Below, piece by piece: positions 17,082 through 27,332 of a stretch of 64,000 nucleotides of DNA. Location of the stretch: contig JAIYBB010000001.1 of NCBI GenBank assembly GCA_027488735.1, positions 1 through 64,000 of the forward strand. Reading direction: 5' to 3'. The notes beneath the pieces are model-generated. The model was not told the DNA's origin. It saw only the letters and a program-made list of their open reading frames with translations, and did not search any database. The DNA comes from Comamonadaceae bacterium. Its GTDB lineage: Bacteria > Pseudomonadota > Gammaproteobacteria > Burkholderiales > Burkholderiaceae_C. The position numbers were made by a program, and so were the translations under genes. Each line of letters starts with the position of its first letter. Positions within the stretch are counted from its first letter, which is position 1.

Positions 17082-19897
17082 CCAGTATTCCTCAACCCCG
17101 CCGCAATACCGTTGATCGACAAGTGGATGCCGCGTTGCGCCCGCTCATCGGTGATACCTGCGCGGTGACGGCGAATGAGCTCCACTTGCAAATGGTGTAA
17201 CGGATCGATGTAGGGAAAACGGTGTTTGATGGACCGAGCCAACGAAGCGTTGTTGGCCAAGCGTTGCTTCTCACCGGTGATCTGCTGCAAAGCGCTGGCG
17301 GTTAAATGCCATTCAGCTTCAATCGCTTTGAAAATCTTTTTGCGCAAGCGCGCATCGCTGACCAATTCGGCATAACGCGAGGCCAGCGCTAGGTCTGACT
17401 TGGCCATCACCATGTCCATGTTGGAGAGCAGCGTGCGGAAAAACGGCCAGTCTTTGTGCATACGGCGCAGCAAAGCCAGCGCTTGTGTGCGCGACAGCGT
17501 GGGGTGTTGCTCTGTGAAAGCATGTACCGCAGAGCCAAAACCCAGCCAACCTGGCAGCGTCAAGCGGCATTGGCCCCAACTGAACCCCCAAGGAATGGCG
17601 CGCAAGTCTTCAATGCGTTGAGACGGTTTGCGCGAGGCCGGGCGGGAACCGATGTTCAAGCCCGCAATTTCGCGCAGCGGCGTGGCTTCAAAAAAATAAT
17701 CGCTGAAACCCGGTGTGTCGTAAACCAAGGCGCGGTAAGCCTGCATGCTGCTTTGCGACAGCAACTCTGCCGCATCGATGAAGGTGCGTGGCGCGCCTTT
17801 GCTGGCCGGCAGCAGCGTGGCTTCGAGCGTGGCCGCCACCAAGGTTTCCAAATTGCGTCTGCCCAACATGGGGTTGGCGTATTTGGAATTGATCACTTCG
17901 CCTTGCTCGGTCAATCGAATTTGTCCGCGCACGGTGCCGGGCGGTTGCGCCAATATGGCATCAAAGCTTGGGCCGCCGCCGCGGCCTACCGTGCCGCCGC
18001 GCCCGTGGAACAGTCGCAATGTGATGCCGTGCAATTCCTCTAATGTGTTGAACACATCGACCAAAGCGATTTCCGCTTGGTAAAGCGACCAGTTGCTGGT
18101 GAAGATGCCGCCGTCTTTGTTGCTGTCCGAATAGCCCAGCATGATGTCTTGTTCGCCGCCGCTGCGCGCGATCAGCGACGCAATGCCGGGCAGGGCGAAG
18201 TAGTCGCGCATGATGTGCGGTGCTTGTTGCAGGTCTTCAATCGTTTCAAACAGCGGCACCACGATGAGCGAGGCCACCGGCGAATCGTTCAGACTGCATG
18301 GCATCAAACCGGTTTCTTTTTGCAGCAACAACACTTCCAGCAAATCGCTGACGGTTTCGGTATGGCTGATGATGGCGTGTCTTATCGCGTCGCTGCCGTG
18401 GTCAGTGCGTATGCGTTTGGCAGTCTCAAAAATGCTCAATTCGGACACGCTGTGGTCGCTGTAGGTGTGCGCCGGAATACGCAGCGGACGCGGGTCGTTC
18501 AAAGCTTGCAACAGCAAAGCCTGTCGCGCTGCTTCATCGCGTTTCAAGTAACGGCTGTCGATGCCTGCCACCCTAAAGAGTTCAGCCACCACCAATTCGT
18601 GCTGGTCTGAGCTTTGCCGCAAATCGACAGTCGCCAAATGAAAACCGAACACCTGCACTGCACGTATCAACGGGCGCAGTCGCGGCAGTGCCAGCGCTTG
18701 TGCGTGTTGAGCGCTCAAGGCATCGTTCAATGTTTGCAAGTCTTTCAAAAACGCTTGTGCATCCGCGTATGCAAGCTGCGGCGCTAAAGCATGACGCGCG
18801 GCTTGTTTGCCTGTGAGATGCAACAAGCTGGCGGCCAATTTGGCGTAGATGAAGGTCAGGCTGCGACGGTATGGCTCGTCTTGGCGGTGCGCATTCGTGT
18901 CGGGTGAGGATTCGGCCAAGGCTTGCAGTGCTGGCGGCACGCCAACCAGCATGGCCGAGGTGGACAACTCGCTGCCCAGCCAATGCACCTCGCTCAGGTA
19001 ATGCCGCAACACCACTTCGGCTTGGCGTTTCATGGCCAGATCCAAAGTGCTTGCGTTCACATTCGGGTTGCCGTCACGGTCGCCGCCCATCCACTGACCC
19101 ATGCGGAAAAAAGAGGCGATGGGCTGGCCGCCAAGTTCGTGTTCAAGATCGGCATAGAGCTTGGGTATTTCAGCCAAAAAAGTCGACTCGTAATAGCCCA
19201 TGGCGTTTTCAATTTCATCGGCCACGCTCAATTTGGTGAAGCGCAGCAAACGTGTTTGCCAAAGCTGCAGCACGCGGGCGCGCACCACCGCTTCAACCTG
19301 CGCCAATTGACGCGCAGTGGTGGCGTCGGTGCCGCGCGACACAATTTCGTCACGGGTTTGCAAACAAGCGGCGATGCCACGCTCGGCATCCAAAATGCTT
19401 TTGCGCTGCACCTCGGTCGGGTGTGCGGTCAGCACCGGAGAAATATGCGCCTGCGTCAGGGCTTGCCTGATTGCTTTGTGGCTGACGCCTGCGGCTTTGA
19501 GTTTGCCCAATGACGACGCCAGGCTGCCGGGATGCACGTCCCCGGCGCGGTCATGCGCTTGCTGGCGTCTGATGTGATGCTGGTCTTCGGCCAGATTCGC
19601 CAAATGACTGAAATAAGTGAACGCGCGAATCACGCTGACCGCTTGCTCGCTGCTCAGCGAAGCCAGCCGCTTTTTGAGGGCAGTTTCTGCCTGCGTATCC
19701 GCATCCCGGCGAAACGCCACCGACAGCCTGCGGATTTGCTCAACCAGCGCGAATGCCTCTTCGCCTTCTTGTTCGCGAATGACATCGCCCAGCAGGCGGC
19801 CGAGCCAACGGATATCGTCTACCAAGGGTCTTTCTTGGCTGGATAAAAGGGTGGGTTTGCGTGCCGCAGCAGGCTTGCGTTGTTTGGAAATAGTCAT
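17078..19897 (-). CDS. ppc: Phosphoenolpyruvate carboxylase
   Basis: This 939-residue anaplerotic enzyme carboxylates phosphoenolpyruvate to oxaloacetate. The catalytic histidine motif [12 protein letters not shown], the second signature [12 protein letters not shown], the glycine-rich [15 protein letters not shown] loop and the invariant C-terminal RNTG (which inserts in the active site) are all present. I start it at ATG 19897 (MTISKQRK), because the longer frame would run over the hemC start. It diverges from hemC, an arrangement common in Burkholderiales. Confidence 0.96.
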   Translation of the reverse strand: MTISKQRKPAAARKPTLLSSQERPLVDDIRWLGRLLGDVIREQEGEEAFALVEQIRRLSVAFRRDADTQAETALKKRLASLSSEQAVSVIRAFTYFSHLANLAEDQHHIRRQQAHDRAGDVHPGSLASSLGKLKAAGVSHKAIRQALTQAHISPVLTAHPTEVQRKSILDAERGIAACLQTRDEIVSRGTDATTARQLAQVEAVVRARVLQLWQTRLLRFTKLSVADEIENAMGYYESTFLAEIPKLYADLEHELGGQPIASFFRMGQWMGGDRDGNPNVNASTLDLAMKRQAEVVLRHYLSEVHWLGSELSTSAMLVGVPPALQALAESSPDTNAHRQDEPYRRSLTFIYAKLAASLLHLTGKQAARHALAPQLAYADAQAFLKDLQTLNDALSAQHAQALALPRLRPLIRAVQVFGFHLATVDLRQSSDQHELVVAELFRVAGIDSRYLKRDEAARQALLLQALNDPRPLRIPAHTYSDHSVSELSIFETAKRIRTDHGSDAIRHAIISHTETVSDLLEVLLLQKETGLMPCSLNDSPVASLIVVPLFETIEDLQQAPHIMRDYFALPGIASLIARSGGEQDIMLGYSDSNKDGGIFTSNWSLYQAEIALVDVFNTLEELHGITLRLFHGRGGTVGRGGGPSFDAILAQPPGTVRGQIRLTEQGEVINSKYANPMLGRRNLETLVAATLEATLLPASKGAPRTFIDAAELLSQSSMQAYRALVYDTPGFSDYFFEATPLREIAGLNIGSRPASRKPSQRIEDLRAIPWGFSWGQCRLTLPGWLGFGSAVHAFTEQHPTLSRTQALALLRRMHKDWPFFRTLLSNMDMVMAKSDLALASRYAELVSDARLRKKIFKAIEAEWHLTASALQQITGEKQRLANNASLARSIKHRFPYIDPLHHLQVELIRRHRAGITDERAQRGIHLSINGIAAGLRNTG

Positions 19898-19989
19898 GTA
19901 TGAAACCTGTGACACAGAGGGAAAACCACGACGAATGAGCATGCTAGCATCCACTCGCCCCTTTGATTGACGGCCCTTGGTCCCCAGTT

Positions 19990-20901
19990 TTGAGCACACC
20001 ACATCTCACCATTGCAACGCGCGAAAGTCGCCTGGCCTTATGGCAGGCACACCACATGCAAGACCTGCTGCGCGCGCGCGGATGTCAGGTCGACATACTC
20101 GGCATGACCACCCAAGGCGATCAAATTTTGGATCGATCACTCAGCAAGGTCGGCGGTAAGGGTTTGTTTGTCAAAGAACTCGAAGTCGCACTTGAAGAAG
20201 GCCGTGCCGATCTGGCGGTGCATTCGCTCAAAGACGTGCCCATGGACATGCCTGAAGGCTTTGAATTGGCCTGTGTCATGGAACGCGAAGACCCAAGAGA
20301 TGCGTGGGTGTCATCGCAATACGCCAACTTGCAAGATTTGCCCATAGGTGCGGTGGTGGGCACTTCGAGTTTGCGCCGCACGGTGTTGCTGCGCCATTTG
20401 CGCCCCGACTTGCAAATTGAGCCATTGCGCGGCAATTTGGACACGCGCTTGCGCAAATTGGACGAAGGTCACTACGCAGGTATTGTGCTGGCTGCTGCAG
20501 GCCTCAAGCGATTGGGCTTGGGCGAACGTATCCGGCATATTTTTGATGTCACTGAAATGTTGCCAGCGGCTGGTCAAGGCGCCTTGGGTATCGAAATTCG
20601 CGCCGCGCGCGACGATGTACGCCATGTGTTGCTGCCGCTTGCACACCAGGTCACTTGGTTGGCCGTCGCCGCAGAGCGTGCTGTCAGCCGCGCCATGGGC
20701 GGCAGTTGCTCCATGCCGCTGGCAGCCCATGCGGTGTTGCATGGCAATGTGCTCGATTTGCACGCCGCCTGGGGCAACCCCGACCTGACCAACACCACTT
20801 TGGTTCGGGCGCACAGCCAGGGTGACGTGACCACGCTGGCCGATGCTGAAGCCTTGGGCTTGTCGGCGGCGCGCCAACTGCGGGCGCAGGGAGCGGGTTG
20901 A
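19990..20901 (+). CDS. hemC: Porphobilinogen deaminase (hydroxymethylbilane synthase)
   Basis: HemC joins four porphobilinogen units into hydroxymethylbilane in haem synthesis. Signature elements are [15 protein letters not shown] at the start, VGTSSLRR, and [12 protein letters not shown], whose cysteine carries the dipyrromethane cofactor. There is no ATG near the conserved N-terminus. TTG 19990 gives [13 protein letters not shown], the usual family start; TTG 19963 would add nine residues. hemD begins immediately after the stop. Length is about 303 residues, normal for the family. Confidence 0.93.
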   Translation: MSTPHLTIATRESRLALWQAHHMQDLLRARGCQVDILGMTTQGDQILDRSLSKVGGKGLFVKELEVALEEGRADLAVHSLKDVPMDMPEGFELACVMEREDPRDAWVSSQYANLQDLPIGAVVGTSSLRRTVLLRHLRPDLQIEPLRGNLDTRLRKLDEGHYAGIVLAAAGLKRLGLGERIRHIFDVTEMLPAAGQGALGIEIRAARDDVRHVLLPLAHQVTWLAVAAERAVSRAMGGSCSMPLAAHAVLHGNVLDLHAAWGNPDLTNTTLVRAHSQGDVTTLADAEALGLSAARQLRAQGAG

Positions 20902-21693
20902 TTGGGACACGGACGCCGTGTCATTCTGACCCGTCCAAGCAGCGACAGCCAGGCGTGGGTCAGTGGCTTGCAGCAAGCCAGCCACTATGTTTTGAATTGG
21001 CCGTTGATAGACATTGCACCGGTTCAACACACCCAGTCTATGCACGACATGCTTGCCAGCGCAGCCAGTTGCCAAGCCATCATGTTTGTCAGCCGCAATG
21101 CTGTTGTGCACGCATTTGCCGCAGGATTGCAAGTGGCCAAGGAAAACGGCCCCCGTTATTGGGCAACCGGCCCCGGTACCCGTCAAGCTTTGCTGGATGC
21201 TGGCGTTCTTGCAGCACGCATCGATGCACCGCCTGCCGATGCCATTCAATTTGACACCGAGGCCCTGTGGCAACAGGTACAGCGCCAAGTGCAAGCCCAC
21301 CAGACTGTCTGGATATTGCGTGGTGCAGATGCAGACAACACCGAATCTGCGATGCAAGGTGTAGGGCGCGATTGGTTGATGCAGCAACTGCTCGCTGCTG
21401 GCGTCCCGGTGAAAACATTGGCGGTCTACCAACGCGTCTGTCCGCAGTGGGACCCAGCGCAACTCGACCGGGCCACTGCTGCCGCCAGCGATGGCAGCGT
21501 GTGGATTTTTACCAGCTCGCAAGCGATTGCCCATTTAAAACAACTGCTACCCGTCGTGAATTGGGAGGCAACTAAGGCGATCGCCACCCACGACCGAATT
21601 GCACAAGCTGCCGCTCAAGCAGGTGTTGGCAGTGTGGTGGTTTGTAAACCTGCTTTAGGCGAATTGCTGTCGTCATTAGAATCGCTGGCATGA
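20902..21693 (+). CDS. hemD: Uroporphyrinogen-III synthase
   Basis: HemD closes and inverts ring D of hydroxymethylbilane to give uroporphyrinogen III. The family is poorly conserved; support comes from VILTRPSSDSQAWV at the start, FVSRNAV in the first domain, WILRGADADN and IFTSSQAIAHL in the second, the 263-residue length, and position between hemC and hemX. The only usable start is TTG 20902, one base after the hemC stop. Its own stop overlaps the hemX ATG. Confidence 0.88.
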   Translation: MGHGRRVILTRPSSDSQAWVSGLQQASHYVLNWPLIDIAPVQHTQSMHDMLASAASCQAIMFVSRNAVVHAFAAGLQVAKENGPRYWATGPGTRQALLDAGVLAARIDAPPADAIQFDTEALWQQVQRQVQAHQTVWILRGADADNTESAMQGVGRDWLMQQLLAAGVPVKTLAVYQRVCPQWDPAQLDRATAAASDGSVWIFTSSQAIAHLKQLLPVVNWEATKAIATHDRIAQAAAQAGVGSVVVCKPALGELLSSLESLA

Positions 21694-22754
21694 GCAGTGC
21701 CCCTGACAAAGACCCTTCCCCTTTCACTGCAACCCCGCCGGCTACTCTGCGCGCACCTTGGTGGCGTCAGCGTTTGCCATTGCTGACGCTGGTGCTGGTG
21801 GTGTTGTGCTCGCTCGCTACCTTGCAATTGTGGATCAAACTCTCCACCATTCAAGAGCAGTTGGCACGCCAAAGTGCGGATGCCACCCAGTTGTCAGTAC
21901 AGGCCAACAGCCTGGCCAAACGTGCCGAGGAAATCACCCAAGAGACAGCAGCCAAAGTTACTTTGCTCGACTTGCGCTTGAACGAAGTCGCGCTGCAACG
22001 CACGCAACTCGAAGAACTGATTCAAAGCTTGTCGCGCTCCCGCGATGAAAACTTGGTCGTTGACATCGAATCCGCACTCGGGTTGGCGCAACAGCAAGCC
22101 GAGTTGACCGGCAGTGTTCAGCCAATGCTGGCGGCTTTACAAACCGCACAAAAGCGTTTGGCCAAAGTGCCTCAACCCAGACTGGCACCGGTGTTGCGTG
22201 CCATTCAGCACGATATCGAACGCATGCAATCGACATCCACCACAGACATTCCCGGCTTGTTGATTCGGTTGGATGAATTGGTGGTGTTGGTCGAAAACCT
22301 GTCCCTGCTCAACGCCGTGGGCAATGCCAGCTGGTCTGCACAAAACCTGCAGAGCAAACCATTGCCCAGTTGGTCACTCATTTGGCAAAACAAAGATTGG
22401 TCAGGGTTGGGGCAACGCGTGTGGGCCGAGGTGTCTGGCTTGGTGCGAGTCAGCCGAATTGAGCAACCTGATGCGGTGATGCTGTCGCCCGAGCAAGGGT
22501 TTTTTGTGCGCGAAAACCTCAAACTTCGACTGCTCAATGCCAGGCTCGGTTTGTTGTCTCGCCAAATATCTTCAGCCCGTAACGATCTGGCATTGGCCGA
22601 GCGCGAGTTGGTACATTTTTTTGATCTCAACAATCGCCAAGGCCAATCTGCCAAAACCTTGATGAAGCAAGTGCAGTCGCAACTGTTGCAAACCAACTTG
22701 CCTCGCTTGGACGGTTCTTTGTCAGCGTTGGCGACAGCGGCGGCGGGGCGCTGA
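21690..22754 (+). CDS. hemX: HemX-like membrane protein (uroporphyrinogen-III methylase-like)
   Basis: This 354-residue inner-membrane protein has a short cytoplasmic N-terminus, one transmembrane helix at about residues 32-52 (LPLLTLVLVVLCSLATLQLW) and a largely helical, probably coiled-coil domain beyond it. Despite its usual database name it has no SAM-binding tetrapyrrole methylase motifs, so enzymatic activity is doubtful. It is coupled to hemD by an ATGA overlap and is followed one base later by hemY, as in most beta- and gammaproteobacteria. Confidence 0.85.
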   Translation: MSSAPDKDPSPFTATPPATLRAPWWRQRLPLLTLVLVVLCSLATLQLWIKLSTIQEQLARQSADATQLSVQANSLAKRAEEITQETAAKVTLLDLRLNEVALQRTQLEELIQSLSRSRDENLVVDIESALGLAQQQAELTGSVQPMLAALQTAQKRLAKVPQPRLAPVLRAIQHDIERMQSTSTTDIPGLLIRLDELVVLVENLSLLNAVGNASWSAQNLQSKPLPSWSLIWQNKDWSGLGQRVWAEVSGLVRVSRIEQPDAVMLSPEQGFFVRENLKLRLLNARLGLLSRQISSARNDLALAERELVHFFDLNNRQGQSAKTLMKQVQSQLLQTNLPRLDGSLSALATAAAGR

Positions 22755-22755
22755 T

Positions 22756-24042
22756 ATGCGTTGGTCTTTGTGGCTGTTGGCGCTGTTTGGTGTGGCGGTT
22801 GCCACAGCCTTGGGTTTGAGTTTGCAATGGGGCACTGTGACCGTGTTTATTGCCCCTTATCGGGTAGACCTGTCGCTCAATTTGGTGATCTTGGGTTTGT
22901 TGCTCGGTTTTTTATTGTGCTATGGGGCCGTGCGCGGCGTGCTTGGCTTCATGGAATTACCAGCACAGGCGCGCAGGTGGCGTTTTCAGCAAAGAGAGCG
23001 CACGGCACAACAGGGCTTGCTCAACGCCATGGTGATGTGGATGGCGGGACGCTTCTTGCGATCGCGCAAGGCGGCATTGCAGTCTTTGGGGCAGGTGGAG
23101 CAATTGCTGCTGCATGGCGATTCACCGCATCAACCAGCCTGGCGACTCATGCGCAGTCTGTTGCATTTGCTGGCCGCTGAAAGTGCGCACGCATTACGCG
23201 ATAAAGCGGCCCGCGATGCGCATTTTTTGCAGGCCTTGGACCATGCGCCGGGTACGCGCATCGAGCAGCGTCTTGAATTACGCGACGCCGCATACTTGAA
23301 TGCCACTCGTTGGGCATTGCATGACCGTGATAGCCAGCAAGCCCAACAGTTTTTGTCCCAATTGCCGCTGGGTGTGTCGCGCCGAACAGTGGCTTTGCGT
23401 TTGCGCTTGAAAGCAGATCGACTGGGACAACAGCATTTGCCGGCACTTGACACGGCACGCTTGCTTGCCAAGCACGGTGCGTTTTCAGCCTCTGCGGCTC
23501 GCAGTTTGTTGCGCGGATTGGCCATCGCTTGCTTGGATGAATGTCATGACAGCAGTCAGTTGCAGTCAAGTTGGGCGTTGTTGCAGCCCGATGAACAAGC
23601 CATGTCAGATATTGCGCTGCATGCTGCTCAGCGTTTGCTGGTCTTGCGCGGTGATCCGCAATTGGCATTGAAATGGATGACACCAGTGTGGCAGCAGTTG
23701 ACCAATGCGGATGACACATTGGCTGTCTCGCAACGACAAAAACTGGTTCAAGTGTTGTCAGATGCGCTTCATGTGCTCGAACCTGACAGCGAGTGGTTGT
23801 CCCGAATAGAGCAAGCACGTTTGATCAATCCGCGCAGCTTAGAGTTGCAGTACCTCAGCGGCATGGTGTGTTTGCGCCACGGTCTGTGGGGCAAAGCACA
23901 GCAAATGCTCGAGCAAGTGGCGCCCCGGTTGGCGTCTGCCTTGTTGCAGCGTCAGGCTTGGCGGGCCTTGGCTGAATTGGCTGAGAACAAGGGCGATGCT
24001 GCGCAGGCTCTGGCTTGCTGGAAGTTATCGGCCAAGGTGTGA
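22756..24042 (+). CDS. hemY: HemY-like TPR membrane protein
   Basis: This 428-residue protein has two hydrophobic helices at its N-terminus (about residues 3-22 and 38-58) and a cytoplasmic region of helical repeats. The last 40 residues (RQAWRALAELAENKGDAAQALACW) match a TPR-like hairpin. HemY of this type is a conserved partner of hemCDX but is not protoporphyrinogen oxidase; its precise job in haem synthesis is not settled. A weak hairpin (AACAG 24058-24062 with CTGTT 24069-24073, then gtttgtt) may end the hemCDXY transcript. Confidence 0.87.
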   Translation: MRWSLWLLALFGVAVATALGLSLQWGTVTVFIAPYRVDLSLNLVILGLLLGFLLCYGAVRGVLGFMELPAQARRWRFQQRERTAQQGLLNAMVMWMAGRFLRSRKAALQSLGQVEQLLLHGDSPHQPAWRLMRSLLHLLAAESAHALRDKAARDAHFLQALDHAPGTRIEQRLELRDAAYLNATRWALHDRDSQQAQQFLSQLPLGVSRRTVALRLRLKADRLGQQHLPALDTARLLAKHGAFSASAARSLLRGLAIACLDECHDSSQLQSSWALLQPDEQAMSDIALHAAQRLLVLRGDPQLALKWMTPVWQQLTNADDTLAVSQRQKLVQVLSDALHVLEPDSEWLSRIEQARLINPRSLELQYLSGMVCLRHGLWGKAQQMLEQVAPRLASALLQRQAWRALAELAENKGDAAQALACWKLSAKV

Positions 24043-24078
24043 CCGACAACTTGTAGGAACAGCCAGATCTGTTGTTTG

Positions 24079-26817
24079 TTATGGTGCGCGGTTTTCTTCA
24101 AACGGCATTTGCATTTGCGACAAGTCGCGCTTGGTTTCCACCAAGATCAGCGGGCCTTCGTCTAACACCACAGGCGCTGGACGTTCGCGTGGCACATGAA
24201 CAGGCCGTGGCTCGGCAGCAATCGCAGCTTTGACCAAGGCAATGCGCTCTGGGTTGGAGTTGATCCATTCCAAACCGCTGGACTGCGCCACCTGTTGCAA
24301 CTGCTCCATAGGCAACGCGAACGCGCTTACCTTGGGCATGGCCATGGATTTGGAAGCCACTGCCGTGGGCACTGCCACTGGCGTATGCGCTTGCGCTTGT
24401 ATGACAGGTGCATGGCTGTTGTCTGGGGTGTGCATAGCACCACTGTCGTCTGACTGACCAGCTCTGGCTTGGCGCTCACGTCCTGGACGCTCACGACCAC
24501 GACGTTCGCGACGTTCATTGCCGCGCTCGCCTTGTGGCGACACGGATTGACCGTCTTCGAAACCTTGTGTTGCACTGAGGTCTGCTTCAGGGGCTTGAAT
24601 CGCTTCTTCAGCCGAAGTGTTTGCTTCGCCGGCTGGCATTTGTGTAGAACGCTCGCCACGGCGTGTGCGCCCGCGTCTGCCGTCGCTGCGTTCTCGCCCC
24701 TGGCGTGGTGGTCTGTCGCCATTGGTGTTGTCAGCCAGTTCTGCGGGTTGCGCAGAGGCGTCTTGGATAGCGCTGTCATCCATGCGTGGCTCTTGGCGTT
24801 GACGCTCTGGACGCTCACCACGTGCGCTGCGGCTTGGGCGGCCATCAGTGCGTTCGCCGCCACGGGTATCCGGTTTGTCGCCGCGTTCGGCGCGCTCAGG
24901 CCGTTCTGCGCGTTCACCACGGCCCTCATTGCGGCCCTCACTGCGACCTTCACTGCGTTCTCCACGGCGTCCGCCGCGTCGTCCATCGGAGCCGCCACGA
25001 CCGCCGCTGCGGCCGTCACTGCGTTCGCCGGGTTTGGTACCGGTGACAGGTTTGTCGGTGCTTGGTGCAGCGGGTGTGCTGTCGCCGCCGAACAAGCCTT
25101 TAAGCCAGCCAAAGAAGCCTTTTTCAGCAGGAGCCGGGGCGCTTGTCGATGGTTTCGCAGGTGTACTGCGTGTGTCCGCCACACGTGCTGGACGCGCTTC
25201 AGCCGCCGGTGCTGGCATGTCAGGCAACACGCCTTTGATGACCGGTGTCTGGCGGTTGGTTGGCTCTTGTGAACGGCGGGTGACGGCGGTCGGGTCTTCG
25301 ATTTCTTCGGCCATTTTGTAGCTGGCTTGGATGCTGTCTAAACGCGGATCGTCGTGCTTGAGACGCTCGAGTTTGTAGTTCGGTGTTTCCAAACCTTTGT
25401 TTGGGATCAGCAGCACATGGGTGCGTTGCTTCAACTCGATCTTGGCGATTTCCGGACGCTTTTCATTCAAGAGGAAAGAGGCGACTTCCACCGGCACTTG
25501 CGCGTGCACGGCGGCGGTGTTTTCTTTCATCGACTCTTCTTGGATGATGCGCAAAATTTGCAGCGCCGAGCTTTCGGTGTCGCGCACATGGCCGGAGCCA
25601 CCGCAACGCGGGCAGGGGATGGATGCGCCTTCGGAGAGCGCCGGGCGCAAACGCTGGCGGCTCATTTCCATCAAACCGAATTTGCTGATGGTGCCGAACT
25701 GCACACGCGCGCGGTCTTGGCGCAGCGCGTCGCGCAAGCGGTTTTCCACTTCGCGGCGGTTTTTCGATTCGTCCATGTCGATGAAGTCGATGACGATCAA
25801 GCCGCCCAAGTCGCGCAAACGCATTTGGCGCGCCACTTCGTCGGCAGCTTCCAAGTTGGTGCGGGTGGCGGTTTCTTCGATGTCGCCACCTTTGATGGCG
25901 CGCGCCGAGTTCACGTCCACCGACACCAGCGCTTCGGTGTGGTCAATCACGATGGCGCCGCCCGAGGGCAGGGTCACGGTGCGGGCATATGCGGATTCGA
26001 TCTGGTGTTCGATCTGAAAACGGCTGAACAGCGGCGTGTCGTCGCGGTAGCGTTTCACGCGTGCGGCATGCTCGGGCATGACGTGAGCCATGAACTGCTG
26101 TGCTTGGTCGTAGATATCGTCGGTGTCGATCAGGATGTCGCCGATGTCATTGTTGAAATAGTCGCGGATGGCGCGAATCACCAAGCTCGATTCTTGGTAA
26201 ATAAGGAATGCGCCCTTGCCGCCTTTGGCTGCGCCGTCAATCGCGCTCCACAGTTTGAGCAGGTAGTTCAAGTCCCATTGCAACTCGGGTGCGCTGCGGC
26301 CGATACCGGCGGTGCGCGCAATGATGGACATGCCGTTGGGGTATTCCAACTGGTCCATGGCTTCTTTCAGCTCAGCCCGGTCGTCGCCTTCGATGCGACG
26401 GCTGACGCCGCCGCCGCGCGGGTTGTTGGGCATCAGCACCACATAACGGCCAGCCAGTGAAATGAAGGTGGTCAGGGCCGCGCCTTTGTTGCCGCGCTCT
26501 TCTTTTTCCACTTGGATCAGCAGTTCTTGGCCTTCGCGGATCACGTCTTGGATGCGCGCCTGGGAAGCGGACACATTGTTGGAGAAATACTGTTTGGAGA
26601 TTTCTTTGAAGGGTAAAAAGCCGTGGCGTTCTTCGCCGTAATCGACAAAACAGGCTTCTAGAGAGGGCTCGACGCGAGTGACGACGGCCTTGTAAATATT
26701 GCCTTTGCGCTGTTCGCGCCCTTCGATTTCGATTTCGTAGTCGAGCAGTTTTTGTCCGTCGACGATGGCCAGGCGGCGCTCTTCAGCTTGCGTGGCGTTG
26801 ATCAGCATCCGTTTCAT
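24079..26817 (-). CDS. rne: Ribonuclease E
   Basis: This 912-residue endoribonuclease initiates mRNA decay and processes rRNA and tRNA. The S1 domain lies at about residues 35-120, followed by the 5'-sensor and DNase I-like domain with DFIDMDESKNRREVENRL, and the zinc-link CPRCGGSGHV near residue 405. The C-terminal 400 residues are the disordered scaffold: an Arg/Gly/Glu-rich low-complexity tract (about residues 590-700) and a final conserved block with PRPVHVPRERP. The start MKRMLINATQ is standard. It diverges from rluC, and the long upstream region may carry its self-regulatory leader. Confidence 0.95.
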   Translation of the reverse strand: MKRMLINATQAEERRLAIVDGQKLLDYEIEIEGREQRKGNIYKAVVTRVEPSLEACFVDYGEERHGFLPFKEISKQYFSNNVSASQARIQDVIREGQELLIQVEKEERGNKGAALTTFISLAGRYVVLMPNNPRGGGVSRRIEGDDRAELKEAMDQLEYPNGMSIIARTAGIGRSAPELQWDLNYLLKLWSAIDGAAKGGKGAFLIYQESSLVIRAIRDYFNNDIGDILIDTDDIYDQAQQFMAHVMPEHAARVKRYRDDTPLFSRFQIEHQIESAYARTVTLPSGGAIVIDHTEALVSVDVNSARAIKGGDIEETATRTNLEAADEVARQMRLRDLGGLIVIDFIDMDESKNRREVENRLRDALRQDRARVQFGTISKFGLMEMSRQRLRPALSEGASIPCPRCGGSGHVRDTESSALQILRIIQEESMKENTAAVHAQVPVEVASFLLNEKRPEIAKIELKQRTHVLLIPNKGLETPNYKLERLKHDDPRLDSIQASYKMAEEIEDPTAVTRRSQEPTNRQTPVIKGVLPDMPAPAAEARPARVADTRSTPAKPSTSAPAPAEKGFFGWLKGLFGGDSTPAAPSTDKPVTGTKPGERSDGRSGGRGGSDGRRGGRRGERSEGRSEGRNEGRGERAERPERAERGDKPDTRGGERTDGRPSRSARGERPERQRQEPRMDDSAIQDASAQPAELADNTNGDRPPRQGRERSDGRRGRTRRGERSTQMPAGEANTSAEEAIQAPEADLSATQGFEDGQSVSPQGERGNERRERRGRERPGRERQARAGQSDDSGAMHTPDNSHAPVIQAQAHTPVAVPTAVASKSMAMPKVSAFALPMEQLQQVAQSSGLEWINSNPERIALVKAAIAAEPRPVHVPRERPAPVVLDEGPLILVETKRDLSQMQMPFEENRAP

Positions 26818-27332
26818 GATGCGTTCCTTTTCATAGCGTTACAACACAGGGCCTCTGTGGACCCAACGATGCCGTGGGCTTATGCTTGAAAAAGGAAAAG
26901 GAATACCGCGCAGGATTGCACCGGTTGCACCGCGTTAGCGATGGCGTCGGGCAGGTGGCGAGTGGATGCGGGCGAGTTGAAGGCGAACTGGCATGGCAAA
27001 CACAGCCATGGGGTTCATTAAAGAAACTGCAAAAGTGCGGGAAATGCGCAGCTCTTCAACCGGCAAAAGCCAGGAGAAGCACATTTTGATAAGCACCCAG
27101 ATCAGATTCATGTGTATCGACAATCTCACTTTGGTCCTTGCAGGTTCACAACAAACCTGCAATGGGAGGTATTCCGTTTCAGCGTTTTCCAAGGCATAGG
27201 CTTGGGTGACCGCAGGGCAGACCGCAATGGGGCGGTAAGGCTTGCGGCGGCCACCATGGGCATCGACCTCTCAGTGCAGGTGGGACGTGCTCTAATCTCT
27301 TATTCAAATCAAGCACTTAGAACCGGACACTG
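26818..27332. promoter_or_regulatory. rne-rluC divergent intergenic region with probable rne leader
   Basis: This 515-base region has no credible gene. It must hold the promoters of rne (-) and rluC (+). A perfect 9-base stem, TTGCAGGTT 27138-27146 and AACCTGCAA 27154-27162 with a 7-base loop, lies about 320 bases upstream of the rne start. E. coli rne has a roughly 360-base 5' leader with a hairpin that RNase E recognises to control its own mRNA; a similar role here is inference. Confidence 0.45.

Noticed and set aside
20311..21534. 407-codon open frame antisense to hemC and hemD
   Set aside because: Shadow of well-supported haem genes; the product is low in structure signals and unlike any family.
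24469..25272. 267-codon frame opposite the RNase E C-terminal region, looking like a membrane protein
   Set aside because: The Ala/Phe/Trp-rich translation is the complement of Arg/Glu-rich codons in the rne low-complexity tract.
26874..27089. 71-codon frame in the rne-rluC spacer
   Set aside because: No motif, no ribosome site, and it overlaps the expected rne leader on the other strand.
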